Of a stretch of DNA of 64,000 bases, positions 16,366 through 26,324 are shown piece by piece. Made by a program: the position numbers and the translations under genes. The stretch spans positions 1 through 64,000 of the forward strand of contig JBGPHC010000003.1 of NCBI GenBank assembly GCA_041484195.1. The letters are read 5' to 3'. Numbering within the stretch: the first letter of the stretch is position 1; every line of letters starts with the position of its first letter. The stretch is from PSRI01 sp041484195. GTDB taxonomy: Bacteria; Bacteroidota; Bacteroidia; Chitinophagales; Chitinophagaceae. A model generated the notes under the pieces. That model was given only the letters and a program-made list of their open reading frames with translations, was not told where the DNA came from and did not search any database.

Positions 16366-17442
16366 ATGAGTGCAAACAACTGTGCCCCGGCACATGAAAG
16401 AAAGAAATTAGGTTTCTTACACAGATATCTCACACTATGGATCTTCCTGGCAATGGCTCTCGGGGTGGCAATTGGCTATTTATTTCCTTCTTCTTCGGCC
16501 TTCATTAATTCATTTTCATCCGGCACCACGAATATTCCAATAGCGGTGGGTTTGATACTCATGATGTATCCACCCTTTACAAAAGTGAAATATGAAAAAT
16601 TGAAAGAAGTATTTAAGAATACAAAAGTGCTGGGAATGTCTTTGCTTATGAATTGGGTAATTGGTCCTGTACTCATGTTCATTTTAGCCATTGTGTTTTT
16701 ACACGGATATCCTGAATACATGGCAGGATTAATTCTTATTGGGCTGGCGCGTTGCATAGCAATGGTAATTGTTTGGAATGAATTAGCAGAAGGAAGCAGG
16801 GAATATGCAGCGGGTTTGGTGGCTCTAAATAGCATCTTCCAGGTACTGCTCTATAGTATATATGCCTATGTTTTTATTACAATTCTGCCGCCGCTATTTG
16901 GCTTTAAAGGTTCGATTGTCAATATAACAATCGGGCAGATTGCAAAGAGTGTGGCTATCTATCTGGGTGCGCCCTTTGCTGCTGGTTTTCTTACAAGATA
17001 TTTTCTGTTAAAGTGGAAAGGAGAACCATGGTATCAAGCGAAATTTATTCCTTTTGTTTCTCCAATTACCCTGATCGCATTGCTTTTTACTATCGTGGTC
17101 ATGTTCAGTTTAAAAGGTGAATTGATTGTACAAATACCAATGGATGTGGTAAGAATTGCCATTCCATTGATCATCTACTTTGCTATAATGTTCCTGGTGA
17201 GCTTTTTTATAGGCAAAAAGATGGGAGCGGATTATTCCATCAATGCATCTATAGCTTTCACTGCGGCAGGTAACAACTTTGAATTAGCCATCGCTGTTGC
17301 CATTGGCGTATTTGGCATCAACAGCGGGCAGGCTTTTGCCGGAGTTATTGGACCATTGGTGGAAGTACCGGCACTCATTGCCTTGGTGAATGTGGCTTTC
17401 TGGTTCCGCAAAAAATACTATACAAAATCAAGAACCGCTTAA
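16366..17442 (+). CDS. acr3: ACR3 family arsenite efflux permease
   Basis: A 358-residue membrane protein with about ten helices that expels arsenite using the proton gradient. The family's essential cysteine is Cys130 in GLARCIAMVIVWNELAEG, and the second conserved block is NNFELAIAVAIGVFGI followed by GPLVEVPALIALV near the end. This is ACR3, unrelated in sequence to ArsB. I chose ATG 16366 (MSANNCAPAHERKK) because the only earlier in-frame start is a TTG overlapping the arsR stop and codes for unlikely sequence. It lies between arsR and a metallophosphoesterase gene, with 10 bp to the latter. Confidence 0.92.
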   Translation: MSANNCAPAHERKKLGFLHRYLTLWIFLAMALGVAIGYLFPSSSAFINSFSSGTTNIPIAVGLILMMYPPFTKVKYEKLKEVFKNTKVLGMSLLMNWVIGPVLMFILAIVFLHGYPEYMAGLILIGLARCIAMVIVWNELAEGSREYAAGLVALNSIFQVLLYSIYAYVFITILPPLFGFKGSIVNITIGQIAKSVAIYLGAPFAAGFLTRYFLLKWKGEPWYQAKFIPFVSPITLIALLFTIVVMFSLKGELIVQIPMDVVRIAIPLIIYFAIMFLVSFFIGKKMGADYSINASIAFTAAGNNFELAIAVAIGVFGINSGQAFAGVIGPLVEVPALIALVNVAFWFRKKYYTKSRTA

Positions 17443-17452
17443 ATAAAGCAAA

Positions 17453-18226
17453 ATGAGGATTGCATTATTTTCTGACATCCATGCCAACCTCCCCGCATTG
17501 GAAGCTTTCTTTAAAGATATAGACAGCCGTAAACCCGATGCTATCTATTGCCTGGGAGATCTCGTTGGCTATAATATCTGGCCCAACGAAGTGATTAATG
17601 AAATCAGGAAAAGGGGTATCCCTACTATTGCAGGAAACTATGATCAGGGTATTGGTCTGATGAGTGATGATTGTGGTTGCGCCTATAAAACGGAGCCGGA
17701 AAAAGATATGGGCAAAATTTCTATTTCTTATACTAATTCTATCGTTAAGCCAGAAGAAAGGAAATACCTGAGAACGCTGCCTGCTCATATTAGAGTGGAG
17801 TTTCAGTTAAACAATGATAAGCTCAATCTCTTATTGGTACATGGAAGCCCAAGAAAGATCAATGAATATTTGTTTGAGGACAGAGATGAAAAAAGCCTCA
17901 TGAGAATCATGGAGCAGGCCGACGCCGACATTATGTGTTTCGGTCATACACACAAACCCTATCACCGGATACTGCCCACTGAACCGGGAGAAACCCCGCA
18001 TTACCGTCATGCAATTAATATCGGTTCTGTTGGGAAACCGAAGGATGGAACGCCGAAAGGTTGTTATGTGCTGCTCACCATAAATGCCGATAGCAGCACT
18101 TCCAACAAGGATGCAATCCAGATTGAGTTTGTGAGATTCGGCTATGATGTGGAAAAAGCGGCAAAGGCTGTTGAAGATAGTCCGTTACCCAATGAATATG
18201 CGGAAATGTTGAGAAGAGGTTATTAG
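17453..18226 (+). CDS. Calcineurin-like metallophosphoesterase of the ars operon
   Basis: A 257-residue phosphoesterase with all metal motifs: MRIALFSDIHANLPALEAF (D-x-H at residues 8-10), YCLGDLVGYNIWP (GD), IAGNYDQGIG (GNYD in place of the commoner GNHD), LLLVHGSPRKINEYL and MCFGHTHKPYHR. It resembles the YfcE/Apa-like diadenosine or phosphodiester hydrolases. The ten-base gap to acr3 shows it belongs to the arsenic operon, and similar genes beside acr3 occur in other Bacteroidetes to my recollection, but no role in arsenic detoxification has been fixed. The GNYD change preserves one metal ligand (Asn) but replaces the usual catalytic His, so activity should be treated with care. Confidence 0.85.
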   Translation: MRIALFSDIHANLPALEAFFKDIDSRKPDAIYCLGDLVGYNIWPNEVINEIRKRGIPTIAGNYDQGIGLMSDDCGCAYKTEPEKDMGKISISYTNSIVKPEERKYLRTLPAHIRVEFQLNNDKLNLLLVHGSPRKINEYLFEDRDEKSLMRIMEQADADIMCFGHTHKPYHRILPTEPGETPHYRHAINIGSVGKPKDGTPKGCYVLLTINADSSTSNKDAIQIEFVRFGYDVEKAAKAVEDSPLPNEYAEMLRRGY

Positions 18227-18370
18227 AATTTCCTGACAAGGCTATTTATTATTTTGAGGTTCATTAATTTAACTTTTACTTTCCCGAACCTACGAACGGT
18301 CAGATCAATTTAGGGGACAATCTCATCTTATTTACCTCCTTACCCAAAACCCGCTACCCACAACTCAGAT

Positions 18371-19816
18371 TCACCATACAAATGTTCCAACCGCGCCAGG
18401 GTTCAGGGTAACCGAAGCGTCCTTGTTTTTGTATCGAATAGAAAAAGTTTGTGTGGTTGCATCTACATTCACCACAATAAGGACTTTTTTTCCATCTTTT
18501 GTTTTAAACGCCGCATTTGGCAGGTCCTGCAAATCATTCGATGCAATTCTAACTGAACCGGGCCTTACAAATTTTGAAGCATGGGCGATTATATAATATG
18601 CGGGATTTCGAATGACGCTATTTCCATCTATAGTAACGGCTCCCAGACATTCGGTGCATCCGCCCGGAGTATGGGGCTCTAGCTTTGAGTTTGCCGCAAG
18701 ATTCCATTCCAATACATTGCGACACCAATTCCTTGTTCCACCAATAATTAAATTCCTGGTGTGCCAAACAAGATCTTCCTTCAAATTTCCAGGAGCGCCG
18801 ATCCACTGTTCGGTGAAATAAAGATTCTTGTCCGGATATTTATCATGCACCTGTGACAATGCGTCGATGGTCCCGCCATATAAATGAAAGGCAGAACCAT
18901 CAACATACTTTGCAGCTTCCGGATCACTTAGAATCGTCATAGGGTAATCCGGTCTGTCGGCATTATGATCATACAAAATGATCTTTGTACTAATGTTTGC
19001 CGCCTTAAAGGCCGGTCCCAGGCTTTTTTTAATGAATGCCGCCTGTTCTTCAGGCAACATAAGCATACTGGGATTATTACCAGGATGGAGTGGTTCATTT
19101 TGAATAGTGATGGCATCGATGGTAATGCCTTCGGCCTTCATCGCCTGAATGTATTTTACAAAGTATTTGGCGTATGCATCATAATACTCGGGCCTTAGAC
19201 TCCCCCCTTTTGAATTATTATTCGTTTTCATCCATGTGGGGGGCGACCAGGGAGAGCCTAAAATTTTAATATCGGGATTAATTTCTAATATTTCCCTGAG
19301 AACCGGAATGAGATGTATTTTGTCAGGGGATAAACTGAACTTATCCATATTGACATCGGTTTCACCGGCGGGAAGATCATCATACGAAAAGACCTGCGGA
19401 TCCAGATCAGATGCACCTATGCTGATCCGTAAATAACTTATGCCGATATTGTTTCCATCAGTCGCGAATAATTCCTTTAGCAGGGCAGCACGGGCAGAAG
19501 CATCCATCTGGTGGATATGTAGGGCACTACCCCCGGTAAGACTAAAACCAAAGCCATCGATGGGCTGAAAACTTTGTGAGTCATCAATTTCAATGACTTT
19601 ATCACCGCCAGTAGCATTACCGAATGACATTCCTGTATTTTGCCTTTGAAATAAAACCGATTTGCCCGGATCAGTGAGCCAGAATTCAATTTCACTCTTC
19701 AAAATGGTGTCAGCACCAGAAGGACCACTATTGACACCCGCCTCCTTTTTTCCAACACAAGCCATCTGAATAAAAAAGAAGCAGCAAAACAGAAAGAATA
19801 ATTTTTGTTTGTACAT
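18371..19816 (-). CDS. GH30 glycoside hydrolase (lipoprotein)
   Basis: The 481-residue enzyme begins with a lipoprotein signal (hydrophobic residues 5-17, then QMAC with Cys20), so it is probably anchored on the outer membrane or in the periplasm. The GH30 barrel shows SYLRISIGASDL, LGSPWSPPTWMKTN, the acid/base Glu241 in ITIQNEPLHPG and the nucleophile Glu336 in YFTEQWIGAPGN; a small beta domain ends the protein. GH30 members cleave beta-1,6-glucan, glucosylceramide or xylan; the NEP/TEQ spacing and PWSPP.WMK motif favour a glucosylceramidase or beta-1,6-glucanase type. It lies downstream of its SusC/SusD pair, separated by a terminator-like hairpin. Confidence 0.88.
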   Translation of the reverse strand: MYKQKLFFLFCCFFFIQMACVGKKEAGVNSGPSGADTILKSEIEFWLTDPGKSVLFQRQNTGMSFGNATGGDKVIEIDDSQSFQPIDGFGFSLTGGSALHIHQMDASARAALLKELFATDGNNIGISYLRISIGASDLDPQVFSYDDLPAGETDVNMDKFSLSPDKIHLIPVLREILEINPDIKILGSPWSPPTWMKTNNNSKGGSLRPEYYDAYAKYFVKYIQAMKAEGITIDAITIQNEPLHPGNNPSMLMLPEEQAAFIKKSLGPAFKAANISTKIILYDHNADRPDYPMTILSDPEAAKYVDGSAFHLYGGTIDALSQVHDKYPDKNLYFTEQWIGAPGNLKEDLVWHTRNLIIGGTRNWCRNVLEWNLAANSKLEPHTPGGCTECLGAVTIDGNSVIRNPAYYIIAHASKFVRPGSVRIASNDLQDLPNAAFKTKDGKKVLIVVNVDATTQTFSIRYKNKDASVTLNPGAVGTFVW

Positions 19817-19868
19817 ACAGTTGTATTTAATTCAAAAATCTTTGAAGCTCATTGTTCCCCAAAAAAAA

Positions 19869-19923
19869 TTCCGGGAAATTGACCAACCGATACTGGAACC
19901 TTTTGATCAAATCATTCCCGGAA
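19869..19923 (-). terminator. Stem-loop with T-run between susD and GH30
   Basis: On the minus strand a 9-bp perfect stem (arms at 19915-19923 and 19869-19877, TTCCGGGAA and its complement) with a 37-nt loop is followed by eight T. It lies about 60 bp after the susD stop at 19982 and would end or weaken transcription before the GH30 gene. The long loop makes it a less than ideal hairpin. Confidence 0.45.
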
Positions 19924-19981
19924 ACATTTACGAATCCTTAAAATTATCTTTCACGCTTTCATCTTATCAATTTCTTCCTCC

Positions 19982-21481
19982 TCAATAATTCGGATTCTGA
20001 GTCAACAAGGGATTTAAATCTATTTGAGGTTGTGGTATCGGCATGAGAATACGATAAGGCTGAACATTATAATTTAAATTATTACCGATACCATCCTTTT
20101 GCGCATTCATTACCTCGACGGCCTTTCCGGTTCTTACCAAATCAAACCACCTATGTCCTTCAAAAGCAAGTTCCAGTCTTCTTTCATTGGCAATAATAGC
20201 CTCCGCGCTAGCCGCGTCTGCAGCGGTTTTTGGCCCTAAACTAACGCGTGCCCTTACCTGGTTCACCAAACCCATGGCGCCAATTAAATCTCCCTTCTTA
20301 ACTAAGGCCTCGGCTTTTAACAATAAGATATCAGGCAGGCGGATCATATAAAAGTCATTAGTGCCATTTGCCGGATCGTTGTATTTTGTAAGGAAAGGAT
20401 AGTGATTGGGCTGCCAATACTGGTCACTCCATTGTCCTGAAACATCGAGGAATGTAATGGAAGCATCGAGCCTGATATTATCATTTTCCGCCAGGAAAGC
20501 GTTGACAAGATCATTAGTAGGCGTATTAAATTTCTTCCAACCGCCTCCCTCATAATTTCCAACTGAACCACCCACATTTATTGATGGAATCCAGTTGCCT
20601 ATGAAATCACCTGAGCCATAACCATCATAATTGAGTTCCCAAATTGCCTCACTATTGTTTTTATGATTGTTATCCCAGAGATCATTATAATTAGCAACCA
20701 GTGAGTATTGAGGAATAGTCTGATCAGCATAATACAGCACGGAATCCCAATTAGGAGTGGGCATACTTGCATATACTTTAGCAAGAGCAGCCGTAACGGT
20801 ACCTTCTGAAACAATAAATTTCGAAGGTGAAGCACCCACCGCCCTAACCGTTGATCGGGCAAACCACAGGTCCCTTAAAATCGCGTCATATACGGAATCG
20901 GTTGATGATTGAGCGATAATGGTTGAATTATAAAGGGCTTCGGCGTTTGATGTATTGGCGGGTTGCAAAATAAGAGGGACCCTTCCAAAAAGCCTTACGA
21001 GATCGAAATAAGTATAAGCGCGCATAAAACTTGCCTCTCCAATTATCTCGTTCTTACGGCCGGCACCAAGCGCAGGGTCAGCACATTTCCGCACCTGATC
21101 GATGGTGATATTTATTCTGCCAATTATTCCGAATGCGTCTCTCCAGTCACGATCCATATTCCCATTCAGGGAATTTGCCGTAAATAGATCTAAGGTGATA
21201 TTTGCGGTATTATCTCCTCCGGCATAAGCATTATCTGCAATTACATCTCCATTAATGATGCGATCGAAAACATTAAACTCCAATCCGAAATCATATCCTT
21301 TATAGGAAGTGTAAGCACCGGCTATCAAATTCTCCGCGTCTGCTGCTGAAATGGTTGTTGAGTCTTTGGATGCCACTATTTGAGTAATGGGTTCTTTGTC
21401 CAATAGTTTTTTGCAACCGGAGCTGATCACTATAGCAGCTATTAATATGAGTCTGCCATTGGAAATTATTTTACTTTTCAT
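19982..21481 (-). CDS. SusD/RagB-like surface glycan-binding lipoprotein
   Basis: The 499-residue protein has a lipoprotein signal ending ISSGCKKLLDKEP (Cys23), followed by the SusD pattern: TTISAADAENLIAGAYTSYK, the helical repeat block with GEASFMRAYTYFDLVRLFGR and PLILQPANTSN, and the C-terminal LRLPDILLLKAEAL-type segment (MIRLPDILLLKAEALVKKGD) plus RRLELAFEGHRWFDLVRTGK. SusD proteins sit on the cell surface, cap the SusC pore and bind the sugar. Its partner SusC is 57 bp upstream on the same strand, and an ECF sigma/FecR pair lies before it. The likely ligand is the substrate of the adjacent GH30 enzyme. Confidence 0.92.
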   Translation of the reverse strand: MKSKIISNGRLILIAAIVISSGCKKLLDKEPITQIVASKDSTTISAADAENLIAGAYTSYKGYDFGLEFNVFDRIINGDVIADNAYAGGDNTANITLDLFTANSLNGNMDRDWRDAFGIIGRINITIDQVRKCADPALGAGRKNEIIGEASFMRAYTYFDLVRLFGRVPLILQPANTSNAEALYNSTIIAQSSTDSVYDAILRDLWFARSTVRAVGASPSKFIVSEGTVTAALAKVYASMPTPNWDSVLYYADQTIPQYSLVANYNDLWDNNHKNNSEAIWELNYDGYGSGDFIGNWIPSINVGGSVGNYEGGGWKKFNTPTNDLVNAFLAENDNIRLDASITFLDVSGQWSDQYWQPNHYPFLTKYNDPANGTNDFYMIRLPDILLLKAEALVKKGDLIGAMGLVNQVRARVSLGPKTAADAASAEAIIANERRLELAFEGHRWFDLVRTGKAVEVMNAQKDGIGNNLNYNVQPYRILMPIPQPQIDLNPLLTQNPNY

Positions 21482-21538
21482 TTGAAAAAGTTTTAGTTAG
21501 TTGATAAGCAACTGCATTTCTGATGCAGCTTAACAAAA

Positions 21539-24500
21539 TCACTTCAGGCTTATATTAACTCCGAAAAGAAATACTTTAGCCTGTGGGTAAGCTCCATAAT
21601 CAACTCCCAATGCCACGTTTCTCTGATCCGAGCTACCATCATTACCGTAGGTGTTCACCTCAGGATCAAAACCCGTATATTTTGTGATCGTTATAAGGTT
21701 CTGTCCTGAAATGTAGATCGAAGCCGCGCCTAGCCCTAAACGTTCTATCCACTTTGGATTAAACCTATAAGCCAGAGTTATGGTCTTAAAGCGTAGATAC
21801 GATCCGTCTTCAATGAATCGCGTGGATATCTGCGTGTTATCATCACTATAGGGTTTGATACCAGGCATATTGGTTATATCACCAGGCTTTACCCACCTCG
21901 AAAGTATGGTAGTGCTTTGGTTGCGTGAATCTTTCATACCTTCTGATTCAACTCTTACCCCATTGAAGATTTTATTTCCTTGTGAGCCCTGAAAGAAAAT
22001 TGTCAAATCAAAATTTTTATAGGAAAGATTATTGGTCATCCCATACACAAAATCGGGTTGAGCACTTCCAATATGCCGGCGGTCAGAAGGTTTGATACTT
22101 GTATTGTTAACGGCTTTACCGTCATTTGTTAAATACAATTGATCACCGGTTTGAGGGTCAACACCCGCAGCCTGATAACCATAAAATTCTCCAAGACCGA
22201 ATCCATTTTCCAACCTTACGGCATATCCGCGTTCGTATATATAACCGTATCCGGTTAAAAATCCTAAATCTCCTCCCAGGCTTGTTACCTTATTCTTGTT
22301 AAAAGAAATATTGAAATCAGTGCTCCATGTCAAATCACGTCCAACAATATTCTTACTGGATATCACAAACTCCTCCCCTATATTTTGCATGCTTCCTCTG
22401 TTCATCAAAACACTTGGAACTATTTGTCCGGAAAGAGGCACTCTTATCAAAACATTTTTTGTCTTCTTGATATAAAAATCACCGGAAAAACTTAATCTGC
22501 CACTATAAAAGCTTGCATCAATGCCTATATTGGTTTGTGTGCTCGTCTCCCATGTTAAATCTTCAGGAGCGATAGTCGCAGGATGTGTACCGCCGGTTGG
22601 ATCAATATCTATCAATGACAAATATTCGTAGTTACCAAGGCCTTCCTGGTTACCATTTTGTCCCCAACCTACTCTCAATTTAAGATCGCTGATAGCATTA
22701 ACATCTCTCATGAAATTTGCACGTGATATTCTCCACCCCGCGGAAAAAGAAGGGAATGTAGCAGTTCTGTTACCGGGTGCAAACTTGGATGATTTGTCTG
22801 AACGCAGATTGGCCTGGAATAAATATTCACCGTCAAAATCATATGTTATACGACCGAGGTAAGACATCAGGGCCCATTCTTCCACGCTTTTTGTGGCAGG
22901 GTTTTTTGTGGTAGCCCTTGTGTACATTTCATTCCATGACTTATGCCTGTACGCAGTGTCTATATGTGTTGCAGAGATATTGGTTTGATCCCAATGAGAT
23001 TCCTGTGAGGTCCATCCTGCAAGAGCTGTTAAATGATTTGATCCCCAGTTTTTAGCATAGCTCAATGTCTGTTCACTTAACCATGTTGATTGCGTACTTG
23101 TGGTTTGAGATAAATTACCGCTGCCATCCCTGCCTGATTGTGTTAGCCACGGATCCAGGAAATAAGTTCCCAGGTAGTTGATGTAGTCAAGACCAAAGCG
23201 GGATTGAAAACTGAATCCCTTCCACAATTTTATGTCGGCGCCAATATTAGCTACCAGACGATCATTGGTGTTTTTATTCGACACACCTTCAATAGCTCCT
23301 AAAGGATTTTCCCATCCGGTGTAAGGATTCTGTCCTACTTGCCCAAAGTTACCGGGCTCTGTCTTGTATTTACCAACTGTTGGAGGAGTTCCCAGTGCTG
23401 ATAACACCACACCGCCTCTTGCAACACTTGCATTATCTGTGATATCATTATCCCTTGTACGAGATAGGATTGTTGAGGTAGATAGGGTTAGCCAGTCGGT
23501 TGCCTTGGTTGTTAAATTTAACCTTCCGGTAAGTCTGTCGAATTTAGAAGGCCTGATAGTGCCTACCTGTTCAGTATATCCCAATGAAGTATAATACTGT
23601 GTTTTCTCGCTTCCGCCGGAAATCGCCAATTGGTAATTAGATTGGTGTCCTTTTCTGAAAACCTCATCGGGCCAGTTGATATTATTGACATTTATTAGAG
23701 AGTCTGTTATTGGATTGGGTTGCGGAATGGGTAATTTATTGTAGAACTCACCCATGTATTGCTGATATTGCTGAGCATTCAATACGTCCAGTTTCTTTGT
23801 AGTGGATGTAGTACCATAATACGTGCTGAAATCGATCTTCGGCTTACCCGACACACCTTTCTTGGTTGTTATAACCACCACCCCGTTTGCCGCACGCGTT
23901 CCATAAATAGATGCCGATGCTGCATCCTTTAACACAGAAATCGATTCGATATCATTAGGACTGAAGGAAGAAATATCCGTCATCGGGATACCATCTACGA
24001 CGTACAAAGGATCATTTCCCGCGCTTACTGAGGAAGAGCCCCTGACACGAATAGTTAAACCCGCACCCGGTTTACCTGAATTTGACGTTACCTGAACACC
24101 CGAAGCTTTTCCCTGCAATGCCTCAGCCGGATCTACAATAGGGCGGTTAGCTATGTCCGCGGCAGTAACAACGGATACGGCTCCGGTTACATCTTTTCTT
24201 CTTTGTCTGCCATAGCCCACTACCACTACCTGATCCAGTTGTTTATCCGACGTTGATAACTGTACATTTACAACATTCTGACCATCTACTGCAACTTCCT
24301 TATCTGCATATCCAATATAAGAAAATACCAGGATGGCCTTTTCTGCAACTGTAATGGCAAATTCCCCGTTATTATTTGTAGTAGTGCCTTTGTTAGAACC
24401 TTTTTCCTGTACGGATACACCGCCTAATGGTTCATTGTTAGCACCGGTAACTTTGCCGGTGACCCTTATGTCTTGTTTTTCCAGTGCACCCGATAAAACC

Positions 24501-24850
24501 ACTACCAGGTTGTCAGCAAGGATTTTGTATGTAAGGTCAGTATTGGCAAAAAGTTTTCCCAATGTTTCGGAGAGAGACGAATTCTCTACATTGATATCTA
24601 CTTTTTTCTTCAATGCACCCAACTCATAATTGAACAGGAAACGGAATTCACTTGCTTTTTCGATTCTATTAAGAACCTTCCCTATTTCCGTCTTCTGTAA
24701 TTTAAGGGTGATATTGCCCTGGCCTAAAACTCTTGCCTGCAACTGGCAAACGCTCAATAAAACCAGTAAAAAGGAAAGTTTCATAACCATTAGAAATTTA
24801 ATGAGCAAAGGAGGAAGGGTAAAACTCCCAAAAGCAGTGTTTTTTTTCAT
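21539..24850 (-). CDS. SusC/RagA TonB-dependent receptor with STN domain
   Basis: A 1103-residue outer-membrane transporter. After a signal peptide (FLLVLLSVCQLQARVLGQ region) comes the STN signalling domain (about residues 28-85: ITLKLQKTEIGKVLNRIE, FRFLFNYE), then a carboxypeptidase-regulatory-like beta domain (VTGKVTGANNEPLGGVSVQE), the TonB plug (DQVVVVGYGRQRRKDVTGAV, PLYVVDGIPM, ASIYGTRAANGVVVITTKK) and a beta-barrel to the end. The STN domain couples ligand binding to the FecR anti-sigma next door. I start at ATG 24850 (MKKNTAFGSFT) because the 41 residues before it do not resemble a signal region and the DNA there fits a leader. Confidence 0.92.
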   Translation of the reverse strand: MKKNTAFGSFTLPPLLIKFLMVMKLSFLLVLLSVCQLQARVLGQGNITLKLQKTEIGKVLNRIEKASEFRFLFNYELGALKKKVDINVENSSLSETLGKLFANTDLTYKILADNLVVVLSGALEKQDIRVTGKVTGANNEPLGGVSVQEKGSNKGTTTNNNGEFAITVAEKAILVFSYIGYADKEVAVDGQNVVNVQLSTSDKQLDQVVVVGYGRQRRKDVTGAVSVVTAADIANRPIVDPAEALQGKASGVQVTSNSGKPGAGLTIRVRGSSSVSAGNDPLYVVDGIPMTDISSFSPNDIESISVLKDAASASIYGTRAANGVVVITTKKGVSGKPKIDFSTYYGTTSTTKKLDVLNAQQYQQYMGEFYNKLPIPQPNPITDSLINVNNINWPDEVFRKGHQSNYQLAISGGSEKTQYYTSLGYTEQVGTIRPSKFDRLTGRLNLTTKATDWLTLSTSTILSRTRDNDITDNASVARGGVVLSALGTPPTVGKYKTEPGNFGQVGQNPYTGWENPLGAIEGVSNKNTNDRLVANIGADIKLWKGFSFQSRFGLDYINYLGTYFLDPWLTQSGRDGSGNLSQTTSTQSTWLSEQTLSYAKNWGSNHLTALAGWTSQESHWDQTNISATHIDTAYRHKSWNEMYTRATTKNPATKSVEEWALMSYLGRITYDFDGEYLFQANLRSDKSSKFAPGNRTATFPSFSAGWRISRANFMRDVNAISDLKLRVGWGQNGNQEGLGNYEYLSLIDIDPTGGTHPATIAPEDLTWETSTQTNIGIDASFYSGRLSFSGDFYIKKTKNVLIRVPLSGQIVPSVLMNRGSMQNIGEEFVISSKNIVGRDLTWSTDFNISFNKNKVTSLGGDLGFLTGYGYIYERGYAVRLENGFGLGEFYGYQAAGVDPQTGDQLYLTNDGKAVNNTSIKPSDRRHIGSAQPDFVYGMTNNLSYKNFDLTIFFQGSQGNKIFNGVRVESEGMKDSRNQSTTILSRWVKPGDITNMPGIKPYSDDNTQISTRFIEDGSYLRFKTITLAYRFNPKWIERLGLGAASIYISGQNLITITKYTGFDPEVNTYGNDGSSDQRNVALGVDYGAYPQAKVFLFGVNISLK

Positions 24851-24926
24851 ATTTTTATTCTTTGAGGTTATAAATATGAAACTTGAACCGCGGCGCAATG
24901 CGTAACAAGTTTCTGTTTCAGCCTTA

Positions 24927-24952
24927 ACGGGGAATGTTACCGCATTTCCCGT
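24927..24952. repeat. Inverted repeat between fecR and susC
   Basis: ACGGGGAA (24927-24934) pairs with TTTCCCGT (24945-24952) across a 10-nt loop, with one G-T pair. On the plus strand it is followed by eight T, like a terminator, but no plus-strand gene ends here. On the minus strand it lies in the leader of susC and could shape that mRNA or serve as a binding site. Confidence 0.35.
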
Positions 24953-25058
24953 TTTTTTTACGCGAATGAACATTATTGAAAACGAAAAGCTCTATAAATT
25001 AGTTGTCTAACCAAGTCTCTCCTTTGCTTACGCTGCCTATTGTCTGATTACTTATTCA

Positions 25059-26201
25059 CTATTCCTTAATTCTTACTATCTCCACATCGTTCCCATTCAT
25101 AACATAGTCAAACTTTGCAATTAGCTTCAATGCCTCCAATGCCTGCTCAATGGTCTCGTTTTGAAATGTCCCTTTAAGCCGATATCTCATCAGCTTTTCA
25201 TCACTAAAACCGATCTTCACATTATACCAACGTTCCATTTTCAATGACACTTCTTTAAAATTCTCCCCTTCAAATACGAGCTTATTATACACCCACGAAG
25301 TTTCCATGATAGCGCTGTCAGGTTTTGGAATTACCGGAGTTATAGCCATTCTCGCGTCCTGAACTTTTTCTGATTTTGCATTTTGCCTTACTTCGATCTT
25401 ATCACCCACGCTTAATTCGTTATCACTTTTTTTGAATACCAATTTTTCATGTGGCCGCAAAATCACCTTTGGAGTTTTTGTATCTTCTCTTGTAGTCACT
25501 TCTATCATACCTCTTAATAAAGTAGTTTCGATGGTTGATTCCTGTGCGTAGGATTTCACATTAAAAGCAGTTCCAAGCACTTTAATATCAATTCCGGAAG
25601 TATGAACAACAAAAGGGCGTTTCGCATCTTTTACGACATCAAAAAAAGCTTCCCCATCAAGATTTACCTCACGCAACTCATTATTGAAAGTATTGAGATA
25701 AGTTAACTTACTGTCGGCATTAAGCCAGACCTGAGTACCATCGGGTAAGATTAACTTTGACCTCGTGCCTCTTTTGGCCATGACTTCCCTTTGCTGTGAT
25801 TGAACTGACTGAGATACCAGCTTATCATTAGTCTTATCAGCATTTACATACACCCATATTCCAGCAACAAGGATGGCTGCAACAGCTCCGGCCCAGGCCC
25901 ATTTCTTGAAACCACCGGATCGAAGCGGAGATAATGTTGGAGACGCAAAGTTCTGATCACTAGTAACTTCTGAGGAAGTATCGCCTCCGGTAATTATGCG
26001 GGTAAATCTTTCTTCTATTTCATTATTATTAGCCTGGTGCGCTTCAGGATGTTGCATCCAATAGGTGTTGAGCATTTCAAAGAGATACTGATCACTGGCG
26101 TTTTCACCTAAATGGGCCTCCAATTCGCTGAGATCGGCCTCGTTGGCCTCGCCTGAAAGTTTACGCGCAATCAATATCCAAAGACGGTTATCCTGGTGCA
26201 T
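25059..26201 (-). CDS. FecR-like anti-sigma factor
   Basis: The 380-residue protein has an N-terminal cytoplasmic part (LWILIARKLSGEANEADLSE, about residues 7-26), one membrane helix near residues 98-118 (AWAGAVAAILVAGIWVYV), the periplasmic FecR domain (RSKLILPDGTQVWLNADSKL, FDVVKDAKRPFVVHT, IDIKVLGTAFNVKSY) and a C-terminal secretin/TonB-like DUF4974 domain (VYNKLVFEGENFKEV and following). It would hold the ECF sigma factor inactive until the STN domain of the adjacent SusC reports substrate binding. It sits between the sigma gene and susC in one direction. Confidence 0.9.
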   Translation of the reverse strand: MHQDNRLWILIARKLSGEANEADLSELEAHLGENASDQYLFEMLNTYWMQHPEAHQANNNEIEERFTRIITGGDTSSEVTSDQNFASPTLSPLRSGGFKKWAWAGAVAAILVAGIWVYVNADKTNDKLVSQSVQSQQREVMAKRGTRSKLILPDGTQVWLNADSKLTYLNTFNNELREVNLDGEAFFDVVKDAKRPFVVHTSGIDIKVLGTAFNVKSYAQESTIETTLLRGMIEVTTREDTKTPKVILRPHEKLVFKKSDNELSVGDKIEVRQNAKSEKVQDARMAITPVIPKPDSAIMETSWVYNKLVFEGENFKEVSLKMERWYNVKIGFSDEKLMRYRLKGTFQNETIEQALEALKLIAKFDYVMNGNDVEIVRIKE

Positions 26202-26324
26202 GAAGATGATTTATCGGGGCTTATAATATAAGACCGCAGAAAATGAAATATCTACTAAAAGGAATGGAAAAAAATATTAGGAAAGGCTAAAAGAGTCAGG
26301 AGGGTTAAAAGAGGATGGAAAAGG

